DNA of 46,503 nt from Phascolarctobacterium sp. (GCA_030540395.1 JAUNWI010000014.1:1-46503); one strand, 5' to 3'. Numbered from the stretch's first letter, positions 19,801-34,800 are shown. Notes: generated by a model from the sequence alone, not told the origin. Numbers and translations are program-made.

Positions 19801-22800
19801 CAGTGATATGTACACTATTGGCGCAGGCGTTAGTGCAGCTGTTGCCAATGGCGCAGCAGCTGGCGCTTACGCAGCTAATTATGGCAACAATAGCACCGAG
19901 GCAGTGGTAGAGAAATATGCTGCCGGAACTGCTGATGCGAAGGATAATGTAATCAACAAGGCAAGCAGCATTGCTGTACAGGCCGAGGATGATTCTGATG
20001 TTGTTACTGTGGCAGGCTCCTTGGAGATGGCGGTGAGCCCCAGCTCTGCAGCGGTAACAGTGGGCGGCGCCGTGGCCAATACTAATATTGGCACCAGCGA
20101 TAACAAGCAAAGCGTGCGCGCAGCGCTGAACGATGCGACAATTACTATGAGCGGCAGCGCTGACGCAAGCGATGCTGCCAGCGTTAGCGTGCAAGCGCTT
20201 AACGACGCCAACGTGGTTAATTTGGCCTTAGGTGGCGGCGTTGCTGTCAGCACCAGCTTAGTGGGCGTGTCCGCCGAGGGTAGCGTTTCTGTAGCCGATG
20301 TGCATAGTGGAACGCTGGCTACCATGAATAATGTAAATTTGACTGCTGACTCCAAAAACGTGGAAGTACTGGCACGGACTGATGGGGATATTGTTTCCAG
20401 CGCCGATGCCTTCAATGCTGTGTGGGGTAGCACGGCTGAAGTGGGTGCGGGGGCTACAGTTTCCGTGCTCAATAGTGATGTGGATACCAAGGCCAATGTA
20501 AACGGTGGCTCTTGGTCTATTAAGTCTGCCCAAATAGATGCTAGGGGCATCAACAGCCTCTATGATATAGCCATGGGCTTTAATGCCGGGGGCAGTACTG
20601 TGGCTGCTGTCAACGCTCAAGGAAATATAGCAGTTAATACCTTGTGCAATGATGTGGAAGCACTAGTCCATAATGCCAATATTACTGCCTCTGGCGATGT
20701 TTCTGTGGAGGCGGATAGCGATGAAACCTTGCATAATTATGCAGGTCTCTTGGCTGGAGCCGGCTCTGCTACCGCCAGCGTGGGCCTTGGTGCTACCGTA
20801 GTTGTGAACACCATTAATGGCAATACTGTGGCCGAAATTCAAAACGGCGCCTTGCAAGCGGATGATGTGGATGTATATGCCCACAATATGCGACGCGTAA
20901 ATAGTAGTCAGACAGGCATCGGTGTTGCGGCCTCTGCGGAGGGTGCAGGTACTGTTGTGGGCTCTGTGTCCGTCCATGATTTAGAGGGCACAACTAAAGC
21001 CTTGGCACATAATGTAAACGGTAGCGTTCATAGCTTGGATGTGAAGGCTGAGCGTGATAATGATATTGATACCTACAATAATGGCTTTGCTTTAAGTGGC
21101 GCTATTGGTAGCGCCTCTGTGGGCGCAGGCGTCACTGTGCTGAATGATAAGAGTGCTACCTTGGCTACCTTGAGCAGTTCTAAACTTACTGCTAGTGGTA
21201 GCAAGGATGCTACGAATAAGGTGCAGGTGACTGCAGATAATAATACTGATGTACACACCGAGGTGTCTACCAACGCCTTGGCAGTTTCGCTGGGCGCAGC
21301 CTTGGGCGTAACAGTGGAGGTTGTGAATCTGGATGCGCAAACCAGCACTAATGTAATTGGTTCAGAGCTGGGTACGGCTTCTAGGGGCTTTGCCGGCTTT
21401 GATGCAACTGCTACTAATGTAGTGGCCAGCTCCTTTGAAAATGCGGAGACTGCCATCAGTACCGCTGTTGGCATTGGTGTGGGCGTGGGTGTGCTCAATA
21501 TCAACACCCAAACCACAACGGTTGTAGATAATGCAAAGGCCTATGCAGATAATATTAATATTGCTGCTGACGAAACTAGAAATGTGCAGACTGCTTTAGC
21601 TGGCGTGAATGCTGGCGCAGGCAATGTTGGTGTCAATTTGATGTACACCAATATTGGTGGGCAGCTGCAGGATGTTTATAGCTATGATTATGGCGATGGC
21701 AAGACGCAAAAGGAATACTGTACAACTAAGACTGATGATAGCGGCTTAGCTTTGTCTGCCAATGTGCAAGGGCTTGCTAATGATGCTTTGGCTACCACTA
21801 AGGCTGATGTCCATAAGCTGGAGAGCAATGGGCTGGTAGCCAGTGGCAGCTCTGGCAATGCTATTCTGCAAGCAGTGAATAAGGGCAGTGGCGCCGGTAA
21901 GGTGGAAACCAGGATTACCGGCGGCAGTGAGCTGCATGCTGCCCAAAGCTTGGCTGTCGAAGCTCAGACCACTAATAATGTAACCGGCGGAGTGTACCAA
22001 GGGGCGGTGGCTGCGGTCAATGTGGGGGTTATGGCCAATCGTATTGACGTGCAGGAAAACCAGCAGGTGGTGCTGGATAACTCTACCCTGATTGCTAATA
22101 AAGTAAATGTTGATGCGGATGTTTTAGGCTATGTTAATAGTACTATGGGTATGGGCGTTGTGGGTGCCGTTGGGTATAGCGATGTTGTAGCCGAGGTACA
22201 GCACAGCGGTACTAATAGTATTAATATAACTGGCTCCTCCATCAGCGCTACGGGACAAGGCAGCACTGCAAGTGGCGACCCGCTGCAAATCAATGCTTCC
22301 AATAGCATGGCAATAGATAATCAAGCTGTAGTTGTGGGTGCAGAGTCTTTGAAATTGGGGCGCACTGTACTCAAGGGCAGCGATAATTTGGCAGTGAATG
22401 TAGCGCTGGGAAGTGCTAATAGTCAGCTGGCGAATAGCTTTACTGCGGAGAGCATTGCGCTTAAGGGCTTGAATGCTCCCAATGTTAAAAATCATATTGG
22501 CGCAGGGGTAAATATTGGCTTGGTGACTGGTCAAGGGACCATTGTTGAGTCCGACTTTGGTGGCAGCGTGGGCGTGAGTGCCACTAGCCACAATACTTTT
22601 GCTATCCAAAAGCTGGCGCTTATAGGTCAGGTTGGCGAGAGCATAGATCCTGATGCTTCTGTAACAAATAGAGAATATACTATCCAAGCCGATAATTTGG
22701 CAGTGAATGTGGCCGGAGAGGATATATCCGTCAACAAGGCTATTACCGCCAATAATGCCCAGCTCACTATGAATGTGGGAGCGATTGGTCTAACTAATGG

Positions 22801-25800
22801 GCAAGCGGCTCCTGATGTAGAAATTAGTGCGCTTAATTATGCGACCAGTAAGGCCAATGTCGAGGCTTATAGTATAACTGGAATTGCATCTATTGGCACT
22901 AACTTTGCCGAAACTGAGGATAATAGCACCATTAGCCTCACTGTTGATGGCGGAGCTACGGGCTTGAAAGCGCACAATTTGCTGGTACAGGCAGAGAAGA
23001 ACACGGAGGTCTACTCCAATGCCTATGGCGCTACCTCCGGTCTCATTGATATATCTCCCTATGCAGCAGCGGTGGACCATGCCAGCGCTAGTGATATTAC
23101 AGTAAATATCGAGGGTAATGTTTCTACCACTGGTGCTCTTAACGTACAGGCCAATGGTAACGACAGAGTAAATCTGAAGGCCGATGCGCTTACTGTAACC
23201 GGCGCAGGCGAAGGCGATGCCCATGTTGATACCAGTATTACCAGCAATACCATTATCAATGTTAAGGATGCAAGCTTGACCAGTAACGGCGAGCTTGCAG
23301 TAGTAGCCAATAATAAGATCAGCCTAAACAAGGGCGAGAGCAAGTCTCAGACGATTACAGATAGTGACAATATAGATTTAGATGACAATAATAAATATTC
23401 CGAGATGCTCTGGGGCCAAGGCTATGGCCTGGGCGTTTTAGGCCTGTCCGGCATTAATAATACTGTTTCTTCCACGGCCAAGGTACGCTTGAATAATGCT
23501 AGCTTGCTGAGCAATGGCGGCAATATCAACGTAGCGGGCTATACCAACGAGGATTTGTTGGTCAATGGCTATTTATTCAGTGTGGGCCTTTTGGGCAATG
23601 GCAGCAAAACCACTGTCATTAATACGATTACTAATGATGATGCTGTGGAGCTAGAGGGCAGCAGCATTATGACCCATAGCCCTGGTAAGGCGCTTGCCTT
23701 ATCCGCTGCGGATGACCTCAAGCTCTTTACCTATGCTCTGACAGAGGCTCCTGCAGGCGCAATAGGCGGAACTGGCGTTGACCTCAAGGACACAATCACG
23801 CGTACAAATAAGGTTACCCTTAAAGATGCCAATAATAGCCTGTATAGTACCCAAGATATCAATCTCTATGCTGGCAAAAAGCTAGATGGCAATGTGGCTG
23901 TGTTTGATTTGGATGCTGAGGCCAAGACCTTTAACGGCAATGTTATTCCTAGCACATGGGAGCCTAATCTGGAAAATATAGTAGAACAGAATAATATTGT
24001 GACTATTGGTGCCAATAGCACCAGTAACAGTGTGCGTCATACCAATATTTATGGGGATGCTGGTCAAGAACTGACTCGCGTATTGTCCGCTCGCAACACT
24101 GGCTATGGTGGCAGCTCCAATGGCGGCTATGTTACTGAGGCTGATGGCGATGAAAAATACGAAAAGACCAGCAATAATAAAGTTGATATCAATGGCTCTG
24201 TAACTGCGGGCTCTGGCAATGTGATTCACATTACCATTGGCGACCCTGGGAATATTGCAATTTTTGATGCCAATGATAGAGCTGCTTTGACAGGTAAAAC
24301 AGCCTTGGATGAGGATGAGCTGAAGGACAAGATTACTATTGAGGCTGATCCCATAACCGGCATTACCTTGGATAGCATTAATTTGGGCAGAGCTAACTAT
24401 AGCGTGATTTTAGCAAATCGCTATAACGAAGTAATGAAGCTGATGAATGAGTACGCCAAGGATGGCACCAACAGTGCTGCGTACTTGGGCTACAAGGCGG
24501 AAGCAGATCGCCTGATGCAGGAAATGCTCGCTTATGGCAGTGTATATCAGGATAATAACGGCCAGTATCACATGACTGCCAGCAATTATGTTGATTATGT
24601 AGAGCTGCCGCAGCTGATTGCTTCTGGTGGTAATATTAATATTCAAACTGATACTGTTCACAGCAGCTCTGGCAAGGGCAGCATGCAGGCTAACGGCAGT
24701 GCGGATATTAATATCGTCAATAATACAAACCTGCTGCTGAAGCTGGACCAAATTACTGTCGATTCCGATGGCGGCAAGATTGTTTACAATAATCAGGTTG
24801 TTTCTCCCAATAGTGATACCACTGCAAGCTTTAATGAGAAGCTAAGTGCTCTCAATACAAATGGTACTAAAGCCTCCTTTGTGCAAATAGATGCCAAGGC
24901 GGGTGCTGGCAGCAGCATTACTGTTTTAGGCAATTATGCCGGCACTTCTCTAAATTACAAATATTTGGATGGCAATACCTGGGTTACGGGCCAATACAAG
25001 CCCATGGCCGATATTTGGGTAGAAGGGAATATTCTGAACCAAAGTGGTGCTGTGACCATCACCAGTGCCCATAATAATATTCGTATTGCAGCGGAAAATC
25101 CAGAAGATTCCGTTGCTGTTTTGGGTACCACTGTGGCCTTGACTGCTGGCGGCAGCATCTCCCAAAACTATACTGCTGGTATCGTTAATGTTGGTGGCAA
25201 TGTGAAGGATGACTACAAAAATGAATACCAACAGATGATCAACAGCAAGACGGATGTCACTGTATCCGTACCTAAGGAATGGGCTCCTAGTCCTGACAGC
25301 AAGGCAACAGGTAGCTATATTGCCGGTGGCTCCATTTACATCAATGCAACGGATATCAATATTAACGGCGTTATCCAAAGTGGCTATGGTGATTATTATC
25401 TTGATTTAAGCAGCGGTAGCAAGGATTACACTGCTGTAAATACTGCTATTGCACAAATAAAGCAAAGCTATACTGCAACGGGTAGTCCCGTGCTCTCCGA
25501 TGATGCTGTCAAAGGCGTGGAGGCCTATAAGGTAGTGGATGGCGGTGCTTATTGGGATAGCAGTAGTGCCTGCTATAAATATAAGCTCAATGCTTATTAC
25601 AATCCTTCTACGGATAAAATTATCGTAGAGGATGTGGATGCCAGCGGTGGCAAGGTATATCTCACAGGGCGCATTGTCAATACTGGCTACGGCAACATTG
25701 TGTGCCTTGATGGTGCTAGCAATATTACCATTACTAATTCCACTCAACATAGACTACAGGTGGACGATTTGCTGACTCATGATGTGGAGGGCATCATCAG

Positions 25801-28800
25801 CATTACTGATACTGCTGCCTATACCGTGAAGCAAAATGGCAAGGACACTTCCGTAGCATTGGTAACCACCATTAAAAATGGCAGCACCCAGGTGCAATAT
25901 TTGGATGCTAATGGCGAATACATTACTCCTGACGCAGGCAGCCAAATTAATCGTGTGCAGGAATCAACTGCAAAAAATTACGACTATACCTATGCACCGA
26001 AGACCGGCCTGCGTTATACCTGGACCAGCGGTAAGGAATCTACGCAATATAAACGCTACGAAGAAAAGCAAGTGGATGGCGCTTGGGGCCTTTGGAGCAG
26101 GGATGATTTAAATACTTCGGAAGTCGTAAAGGAATGGTCTGAGGATAAAACTCCGATAGAGACTGGTACAAACGAGAATGCAGACAGACCTTGTGGCGCA
26201 GTAATTAAGGACAGCAATAATAATGGCAGCACCGTTATGGACTATACCCATACGGAAACCACAGAGCATGTTTATACTGTGGAAAGCGATACCGTTGATC
26301 ACTCAGGCGTTTTCGGCTGTCATGAAAACCATCATGTTATTTGGACCGAAACCTGGGGCGAGCTGGAAACCTATTATGCCGATGTCAAAGCGGACCAGTA
26401 TATTAATATTTCCTTTGTGGGCAATGATGCTAATACTGCTAAAATCGATATCACGTCACCCTTTGGCGTGGATATTACCGGCAATATTGGTAACACTCAG
26501 GTCTACAAAAACGAGGGAGCAGTGACGGAAAAGGGCCTTATTGGTATCAAGGCAGGCATGAGCTCCATTGTTCAAAATAGTGGCAATCTCTACGGCTCCG
26601 GTATTGAATTGCGTGCTAACCAGGGCATCAAGGATATTAACATCGTTGCCGGTGATAATGTAGCTTTGTTGCTTCTGAATATGGGTAGCGAATATGTAGC
26701 TGATGCCAATATTACTGTGAATAGCGCCGTGGGTGCCAAGGGTAATTTGCTCTTGCTAACTAGTGATAGTGATGTTGGTCAAATAGGTTCTAAGGCTTGG
26801 AAAAATTTGGATATAACCAATAATTCCAACCAAGGCGATATTATAAGCAAGTCTAATAACATTAATGCCAAAAGAGTGAACTTGAACACCAACAATGGTA
26901 GTATTTATGGCATTGATGGAGGAGGACAAAAAGCGGCATTTTTGGTTAATGTGGGACAACTTCCTTCCACTGGCGCTAGTCTCAGTGCGTCCTTAAATGC
27001 GAGCGCCTATGGTGATATCAATATTAAGCAGGCTAATGGTGACCTGAGCCTTGGCAGAGTATACTCCAAGACTGGTGATGTGACGCTTGAAGCAACTACT
27101 GGCAGCCTTGTTGACGCTTTGCCTACAGAGGTTAGCAATAAGGGCACCATAGAGGAACGTGTTGCCCGTTGGAAGAGCCTGGGTATGATTGATGGCGAGG
27201 GCAACAATACTGTTTTGCTGAATATCAAAAAGAGACTTACCGAAGCTCAAGGTCTGGCTTCCTACGAGGGCTATGATGAAAATGCACTGCTCTACACTGT
27301 TGCCGAAAGCATTGTGAACCCCAGTGGCAGCAATTTGACCAAGACCTCCAGCAAGGACCCCAATATTATTGGTCATAATATTACTTTGATTGCTGGCGAT
27401 AGCATCGGCTATAACAGTGGCAAGACTAAGGAATTCCAGCTCAATGGCATTTTGAAGAAGACCAATGGTGCTTATGAGACTGGTGCTTTAGATAATTTGC
27501 AGGCTTTGAGCAATGCAGATATTACCAATGTGAGCATTAAGACCGATGCACAGGGTAATACCATTGCCTTTGTGCAGGACAAGCAGGCCGTGGGTATTCA
27601 GCAAATTACCAGCCTTAATAATCCTACCAATGGTAAGCTGACCGTAACTGCCAGTGGCGGCGACAGCAAGGGTCATATTTTGCTGGAAGGTCGCACGGAG
27701 GTTGGCAACGACAGCTTCCTGGCCCTTGATAATAAGGGTAACTTTGTTGATATTTATGTAGATAGCATTAGCTCCAGCACAGGTGAGGTTAACCTGACCA
27801 GCTTGGGCAGCATCTTTAATAATGGTGGCAGCGATGCTAATATCAAGGGCAAGAGCCTGTATGTGACTGCAGTGGGCGCCCTTGGCACGGCGAGCAAAAT
27901 GCTCACTACGGATATCTTTGGTACAAGTAAGACTGCGGATGGCTTAAGCTCTGTGGCTGGCGGCGATATCTATTTGAACCAAACCAGCGACAATAATCTG
28001 ATTTTGCGCAACATTTCCTCCAGCGCGGATGCTAAGCAGGGCAATATTTATATTGGTGCTAACAAATCCATCCTCATGGGAACCAATGGTACTGAGGAGG
28101 ATTATTACCTGCGGGCTGATGGGGTCGAACTGACTATTGAAGCTCACGGTGGCAGTATTGGTGCAGCTGTAAGCGACAATTCCGGTATTAGCCACACTGA
28201 TAATGATGGGGTGCGCATTAAGAATGCGGACGCAGCTGACACCGCCAGCAAGGTTATGCTCAAGGCGAAGGACAATGTTTATGTGAAGGGTGTTACTAGC
28301 TCTAGCACGGGCGAAGCAGCTCAAGGCGTGTTGAATCTTGAGGTGGACCCGGTGAGTGGGGCTACCCTACAAAACATTGGTATTGTGGTGGATGGCAATT
28401 TGCATTTGCTGGATGCTTTAAATAGCAGCAGCTCTGCAAGTGTTTATACCACTATAGATTTGCTGCTTGATAATAATATCGAAGCAATTAATTCTAAGGA
28501 TATTTATTTGGGCAGTGCCGTAGATGTCACTGTGGCTGGCACGCAGCAAATCAATGGCACTAATAGCGTTACTGTACAGGCAGGTAATAATGTTCTGCTA
28601 GAAACGGGCTATCTGGCAAGCAAGATAGTAAATTTGCAGGCTGATGCCGGAAAGATCGATGGGAATAAGGGCTTTGTACTGTATACGCCTACCTTAAATG
28701 CAAACGCTAAAGGCGATATCCTTTTGGATAGTGAAGTGAACCAGCTGCAGCAGGTGAATGTGGCCAACACTAAGGGCCGCATTGCTGTGGGCAATGGCAA

Positions 28801-31800
28801 TGTGACCAATGCTGATTTGAGTATTGCTATTACTACCCCTAATGCTATTGTGGGTGGTGACTTAACTGTTCACAATTATGCTAAGGGCGAGGCGAATAAT
28901 ATTGTTTTGGCTGACAAGCTGCAGGCAACGGGCAATATCAGCATTATCAATGAAGAGTCCCATGTGGGCGTGAGCGCAAATGCTGATATTAGCGCGCAGA
29001 ATATCACCCTGCAGGCTGTTAATCACAATGTTGTAGTAGCTGGCGGCAAGCTCAATGCCGCGGACAAGGTGCTGCTGGACGGCGTGAATGTTACCGTAAG
29101 CGGTGGCGCTATTACAGCGGCTCAGGCAGTGCTTGAGGCGGATAACGCGATTGCTATGAGCGGTGGCAGCATTGTAGCAAATGCAACTAGCATGACTGCT
29201 GGGGCTGGCATTAGCTTAGACAGTGGTTCTATTGTGGCAGATACTGCTGTTTTGACTGCTAACAATGGTGCAATTCTTGAGGGCAGCAGCTTTGTGCTGG
29301 ATGCTGTGGATTTGCAGGCTGAGGCTACGGGTGCTATTAGCTTGGCAAGTCAAAGCAACCAGCTGGCCAATGTCCAAGTTGGCAATACCAAGGGTGACAT
29401 CATTGTCTATAATGGGAATACTAGTGGTGAGGCTTTGCATATTGGCCTGCTTAACGAGGGCGCTAAGGTCAATGGCAGCTTGACAATACATAATTTTGAT
29501 GAAGCCAATGGTGCAGCCAATGCTATTGTCCTGAATAAGGAGTTAGCTGCTACTGGTAATATCAGCTTGATTAACGATGAGGCGGATGTGACCGTGGGCG
29601 AGGGTGCAAGCATTGAAGCGCAAAACATTACGCTGCAGGCTGATAAGAATGCAATTGCAGTAAACGGTGGTACTATTGCTGCTAGCGGCACTGCTACCCT
29701 CAAGGGACAAAGCGTCAGCGTAAGTGGTGGCGAGCTTAGTGCAGCAAGTGCAGCTTTAACTGCTTCGACTGAAAATATTGCTTTGAATAGTGGTAGCATT
29801 GCTGCCAATGAAGTAACGCTCACTGCGACCAAGGGAGCCATTAGTGAAGTTGATGGCTTCGCTCTGTCTGCACCTGTGCTGAATACTTCCGCAGCTGGAG
29901 CTACTACTTTATTAAGCAAAGCGAACCAATTAGAGCAAGTGAATATTACCGAGGCTGGCGGTTCTGTAACTATTGGCAGTGCTAACAGCAAGAATAGCAA
30001 TGCTTTACAGGTTATTACAGATGAGCAAATTAATGGTGATTTGACCGTTACCAATTATGATGACGAATCTGGTGAAAATAATGCAATTTTGGTATCTAAG
30101 TCCCTGCAGGCAGCTGGAGATGTTATTCTGATTAATGAGGAAGCAGCTATCACTGTTAATAGCGGCGCTGCCTTAGCATGTTATGATGTTGCGTTGGGTG
30201 CTAAGACTGCTATGACTATCAATGGTAGTGTAAATGCTACCCGTGATGCAAGCTTGAGCTCTGGTGCTGGAATGACAATCAACGGCAATGTAAGTGCTAC
30301 TCGTGATGCAAGCTTGAAATCTAGCGCAGGCATGAGCATCATTGGCGATGTAACTGCGGGCAACGATGCAAGCTTGACTGCGGGCCAAGACTTTATCCAA
30401 AATGCAGGCACAATTGCTGCTAGTGATGTTGCTATTACGGCACAGCGCAATGTGTTGCTCAATGGTGGCAGCATGGCGGCCAACAATAATGCGGAATTGG
30501 TAGCACAAACTGGTGCTATTACTGAAAATAATGCTTATACTATTGATGCTCCTGCTCTTAGAGTAAATGCAGGTAGCTATATTAGCTTAGGTAGCAAGGC
30601 TAACCAATTGGTAAATGTAGATGTTGAACATGCAGGTGGCAATGTGACCATCGGCAGCGGCAACAGCAAGAGCGATGCTGCCTTGGCAGTAAAAACTGCC
30701 GAGACCGTAAAGGGTAACCTAGTTATTACGAACTATGCTAGCGCTAACGATAGCAAGAAGAATGCTATCGTGGTAGCTGACAATCTGAAAGCAAATGGTG
30801 ACATTACGATTACCAACCAAGAGGCGGATATTAGCGTTAATGATAATGCAGTAGTGGCTGCTGCTAATATTAAGCTACAGGCCGATGGTAATGCAGTAAA
30901 TGTAAATGGTAGCAAACTGACTGCTAATGATAAGTTAGATGCAATCGCTAAGAATATTAGCGTAAATGGCGGTGAGCTGCAGGCTGCAAACGCTACGTTG
31001 GATGCAACTACCAATGTGGTTGTCGGTGGTGGCAGCATTAACGCAAGCAGTGCTACTCTGTCCGCAGGTGAGGATATTACTCACAGTGCAGGCAGTATCA
31101 TTGCTACAACAGCGACTTTGACTGCAGGTCAAGACATTGCGCAAAATGGCGGCAGTGTTAGCGCAACAACAACTACTCTGTCCGCAGGTCAAGACATTGC
31201 GCAAAATGGCGGCAGTGTTTCTGCTACCACTGCTAACCTGACTGCAGGTGGAGCAATTAGTCAAACGGCAGGTAGCATCACTGCAACAAACGCTAATTTG
31301 ACTGCTGGAACAAGCATTAGCCAAGGCGCAGCTGGTAGCATAGTTGTAACTAACACCGTAGCTAAGGCCGGTGCTGATTTGAGCTTGGCAAGCAATGCCA
31401 ATAAGCTGCAAAATGTAAGCGTTGATGCACAAAAAGGCAACGCAACCATCGTTAGCGGTAATGACGTGGCTGGAGAGCTGAATGTCCAAACCGTTGGCGA
31501 AGTAGGTAACAATTTAATCATTACCAACGTAGCTAATGGCGAAAAGAATGAGATTAAAGTAAATAAGAACTTCAAGGCTAAGGGCGATATTACCATCACC
31601 AATGCAGAGGCGGCTATCAATGTAACTCAAGGCGCAAGCGTGAGTGGTAAGAATATTAATCTTACTGCAACTGCTGCTGATGTAGTTGTGAATGGTGGCA
31701 CCATTACTGCAAAATTGGTTGGCGTGAAAGCGCCTGAAATGCTGGTAAGCGGCGGCACAATTAATGCAACAACTGTGCAGGCAAATAATGCTATGACTAT

Positions 31801-34800
31801 GGCTGGTGGTACGATTACGGCAACAAGGGTTGCTAGTGATGGCTCAATGACCTTGGCTGGTGGCACTGTGAACGCAGCAAATGTAATTGCAAATGGCGTA
31901 ATGAACATTGCTGGCAGCACCATTAACACTGGTACTGGTGAAGGCTGTGTTGAGGCTGCAAGCATTAACATGAGTGCAGGCCAAGTAACTGGCAACACTA
32001 TTAATATGACTGCAACAGGCGATTTCACCCAAAGTGGTGGTAGCATAAATGCAACGAATGCAAGCCTCAATGCTAATGCTATTGCGCTTAATGGTGGCAG
32101 CATTGTAGCTAATGAAGCAACGCTTACTGCGACCAATGGAGCTATTACTGAAGAAGAAGGCTTTGCCTTGGAAACTCCTGTGCTGAATACTTCTGCGGCT
32201 GGAGTTAGCAATTTACTAAGTCATAGTAACCAACTGGAGCAAGTGAATATTACCAAGGCTGGCAGTGCTGTAAATATTGGCAGTGCTAACCGCAAGAATA
32301 GCAATGCTTTGCAGATTAATACAGCAGAGCAAATCAAGGGCGACTTGACCGTCACCAATTATGATGATAAGTCCGGCAATAATAACGCTATTGTAGTGCC
32401 TAATGTTTTGCAGGCAGCTGGCAATATTACGCTCACTAACGAAGAAGCAGGTATTACAGTTGATAGTGATGCATCTTTGAGTGGTGTTAATGTTACTTTG
32501 AACTCTATAAAGGCATTGAATATTAATGGCAATGTGCATGCAACAAACGATGCAATATTGACTTCTGGCGAGAGCATAAGCGTCAATGGTAGTGTAACTG
32601 CAAGTCATGATGCAAGCTTGACTTCCGGCGAGAGCATGAGCGTCAATGGTAGTGTAACTGCAAGTCACGACGCAAGCTTGAGTTCTGGTGCAGACTTGAC
32701 TGTGTCTGGTAGCGTGGATGCAGGCAACGATGCAAGCTTAACTGCTAATGAAGCACTTAATATAGCTAAAGCTGGTGTTGTCAATGCTGCTAATATAGCA
32801 ACACTGTCCGCAGATACAATTACGGTAGCTGGTAATGTCACTGCACACAATGCGATCGATATGAATTCTCATGCTATTACAGTAGACGGCATTGTGGAGA
32901 CTACTAATGGCACGACCACATTAACCTCCACAGGCGATTTGACCTTGAGCGGCGCAGGCTTTGTGAAGGGCAATGCTGTAAAAGTTGAAGCTGGGAACAC
33001 CTTTACCCAAGCTGGTAGCACTATTGAAACTGATGCAGTAACCATTGATGCGCAAGGCAATATTCTTCTCAATGCAGGTAGCCTGCATGCGGATAACGCA
33101 AAGCTGTTAGCAGGCGGATATATCGACGAGGATGCTAGCGACTATGATTTGCAGGTTGCCCAGCAATTGCAGCTTAGCGCTGGCGGTAGCAACGAGGCTG
33201 GCGTAGCCATCAGTTTGGATAGCACGCAAAACAAGCTTTATGATGTGCTTTTAGGCGATGCTCAAGGCGATGTGCTGATTGGCAATGGCTCTAGTGGCAA
33301 CGGCAGATTGAGCATTCAGGCCTTGGCTAACACCAATATCACTGGCAAGCTGGTGGTCCATAACTATAACAATCTTAGCGGCGACGACATTGGCAACAAT
33401 TTGCGGGTTATTGGCTCCTTGCAGGCACGTGATGGCATCGAGCTTATCAACGACGAGCGCGATATCACTATGGGTAGCTTGACAGCAACGGATATCATTA
33501 CCTCTGACGGTGATATTGTGATTCAGGCTGCCAATAATATCCGTAATGCTGCGGATATTAAATCGAGTGGTGGCGATGTTAAGATTCTCGCTACCTATGA
33601 TGTGATCAATGATGGTATTGTGGAAACCGCTAGTGGCGATATCACTCTCCGCAGCACCAAGGGCATTGTCTTCAATGATGATAATGCGGACCTTTTGAGC
33701 AGCAATGGCAGCGTTACTCTAAGAGCTAGCGCTCCTGCTACAGGCACAGGTGCGGATTATTTCTACTACACTGTTTATAACGAAACAACAGGTGAAGTTG
33801 ATAAGTATACTGTTGCGGCCGATGCTGTTATTAATACGGAAACAGCGGGTGCGCAAAAGGGTAGAAAATATGTAGTGGTTAACGGCGTGAAGCATTATAT
33901 TTTCCACAATGGTTCCGTTTACAACGCCGGCGATATCATTGCCATGAATGGCACCATTACCCTGCAATCCGACGAGGGCAATGTGGCTAACTTCAATGAT
34001 TTCAAAGCCTTCACCCAGCATACTGTGTTTGGAGACCATGGTTACCAAGACAAGGATATCACCAATGGCAGCATTATCATGTCCGCGGCGAAGGGCGAGC
34101 TAATTAACAATGTGAACCTTGAAGCGGGACAGGATGTGAAGCTGACTGCTAAGGAGGGCTTGGCTAGCTTTGGTTATGAGATTTACGCAGGTGAGGATAT
34201 TATCTTAACGGCAACCGCTGGCAATTTGGTTAATATCTCTACGCTGGAATCCGTGAAGGGCGATATTACTTTGCTGGCGGAGCATGGCAATGTAACCAAT
34301 GGCACGGCTACTACAGGACGCACAGGTGATATTATTACCTTGGGTGGCACAGTTACCTTAAAGGCTGGCTTGAGTGCTGAGGAAGCAGCAGCTAAGGGAC
34401 AAAGCGTTGATACTACAGCTTATAACATTACCAACTATGGCGATATTATTGCTGTGAATAAATACAACAGCACTGATACTAACGCGGGCAGCATCATTTT
34501 GAAGTCCGAGTATGGCAATGTCTATAATTACGACGATTTCAATGAGTATAGTAAGGCTGCAGCAGGTACCAATGCTTATGAGTACAAATTGGCTACTGCT
34601 AACCATAAGAGCGCTGGCTTGAGTGGTGACATCGGTTATAATGTGGCCAATAATAATGTTACTCTGTCCGCAGTGAACGGCTCCATCATCAGTGATAAGG
34701 ACTATATCGTGGCTTTGGGCAATGTGACCTTGGAAGCTCAAGAGGGCATTGACAGCGCTGGTAAAGTTATTTTGGCAGGTGGCAATATTAACCTCACCGA

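Larger units (their letters stand above)
28650..33450 (+). repeat. seven long internal repeats of the adhesin gene
   Basis: Each unit opens with a strand such as GFVLYTPTLNA and a motif N(Q/K)L-x-x-V (VNQLQQVNV, SNQLANVQV, ANQLEQVNI, ANQLVNVDV, ANKLQNVSV, SNQLEQVNI, QNKLYDVLL). Next come a G-L-V-x-N-Y-type strand and a NEEA-I-V strand, then a variable number of 20-residue rungs. Openings lie near 28670, 29288, 29855, 30532, 31351, 32159 and 33139, so the intervals are about 618, 566, 678, 819, 807 and 981 bp. The length differences come mainly from extra 60-bp rungs. Confidence 0.8.
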
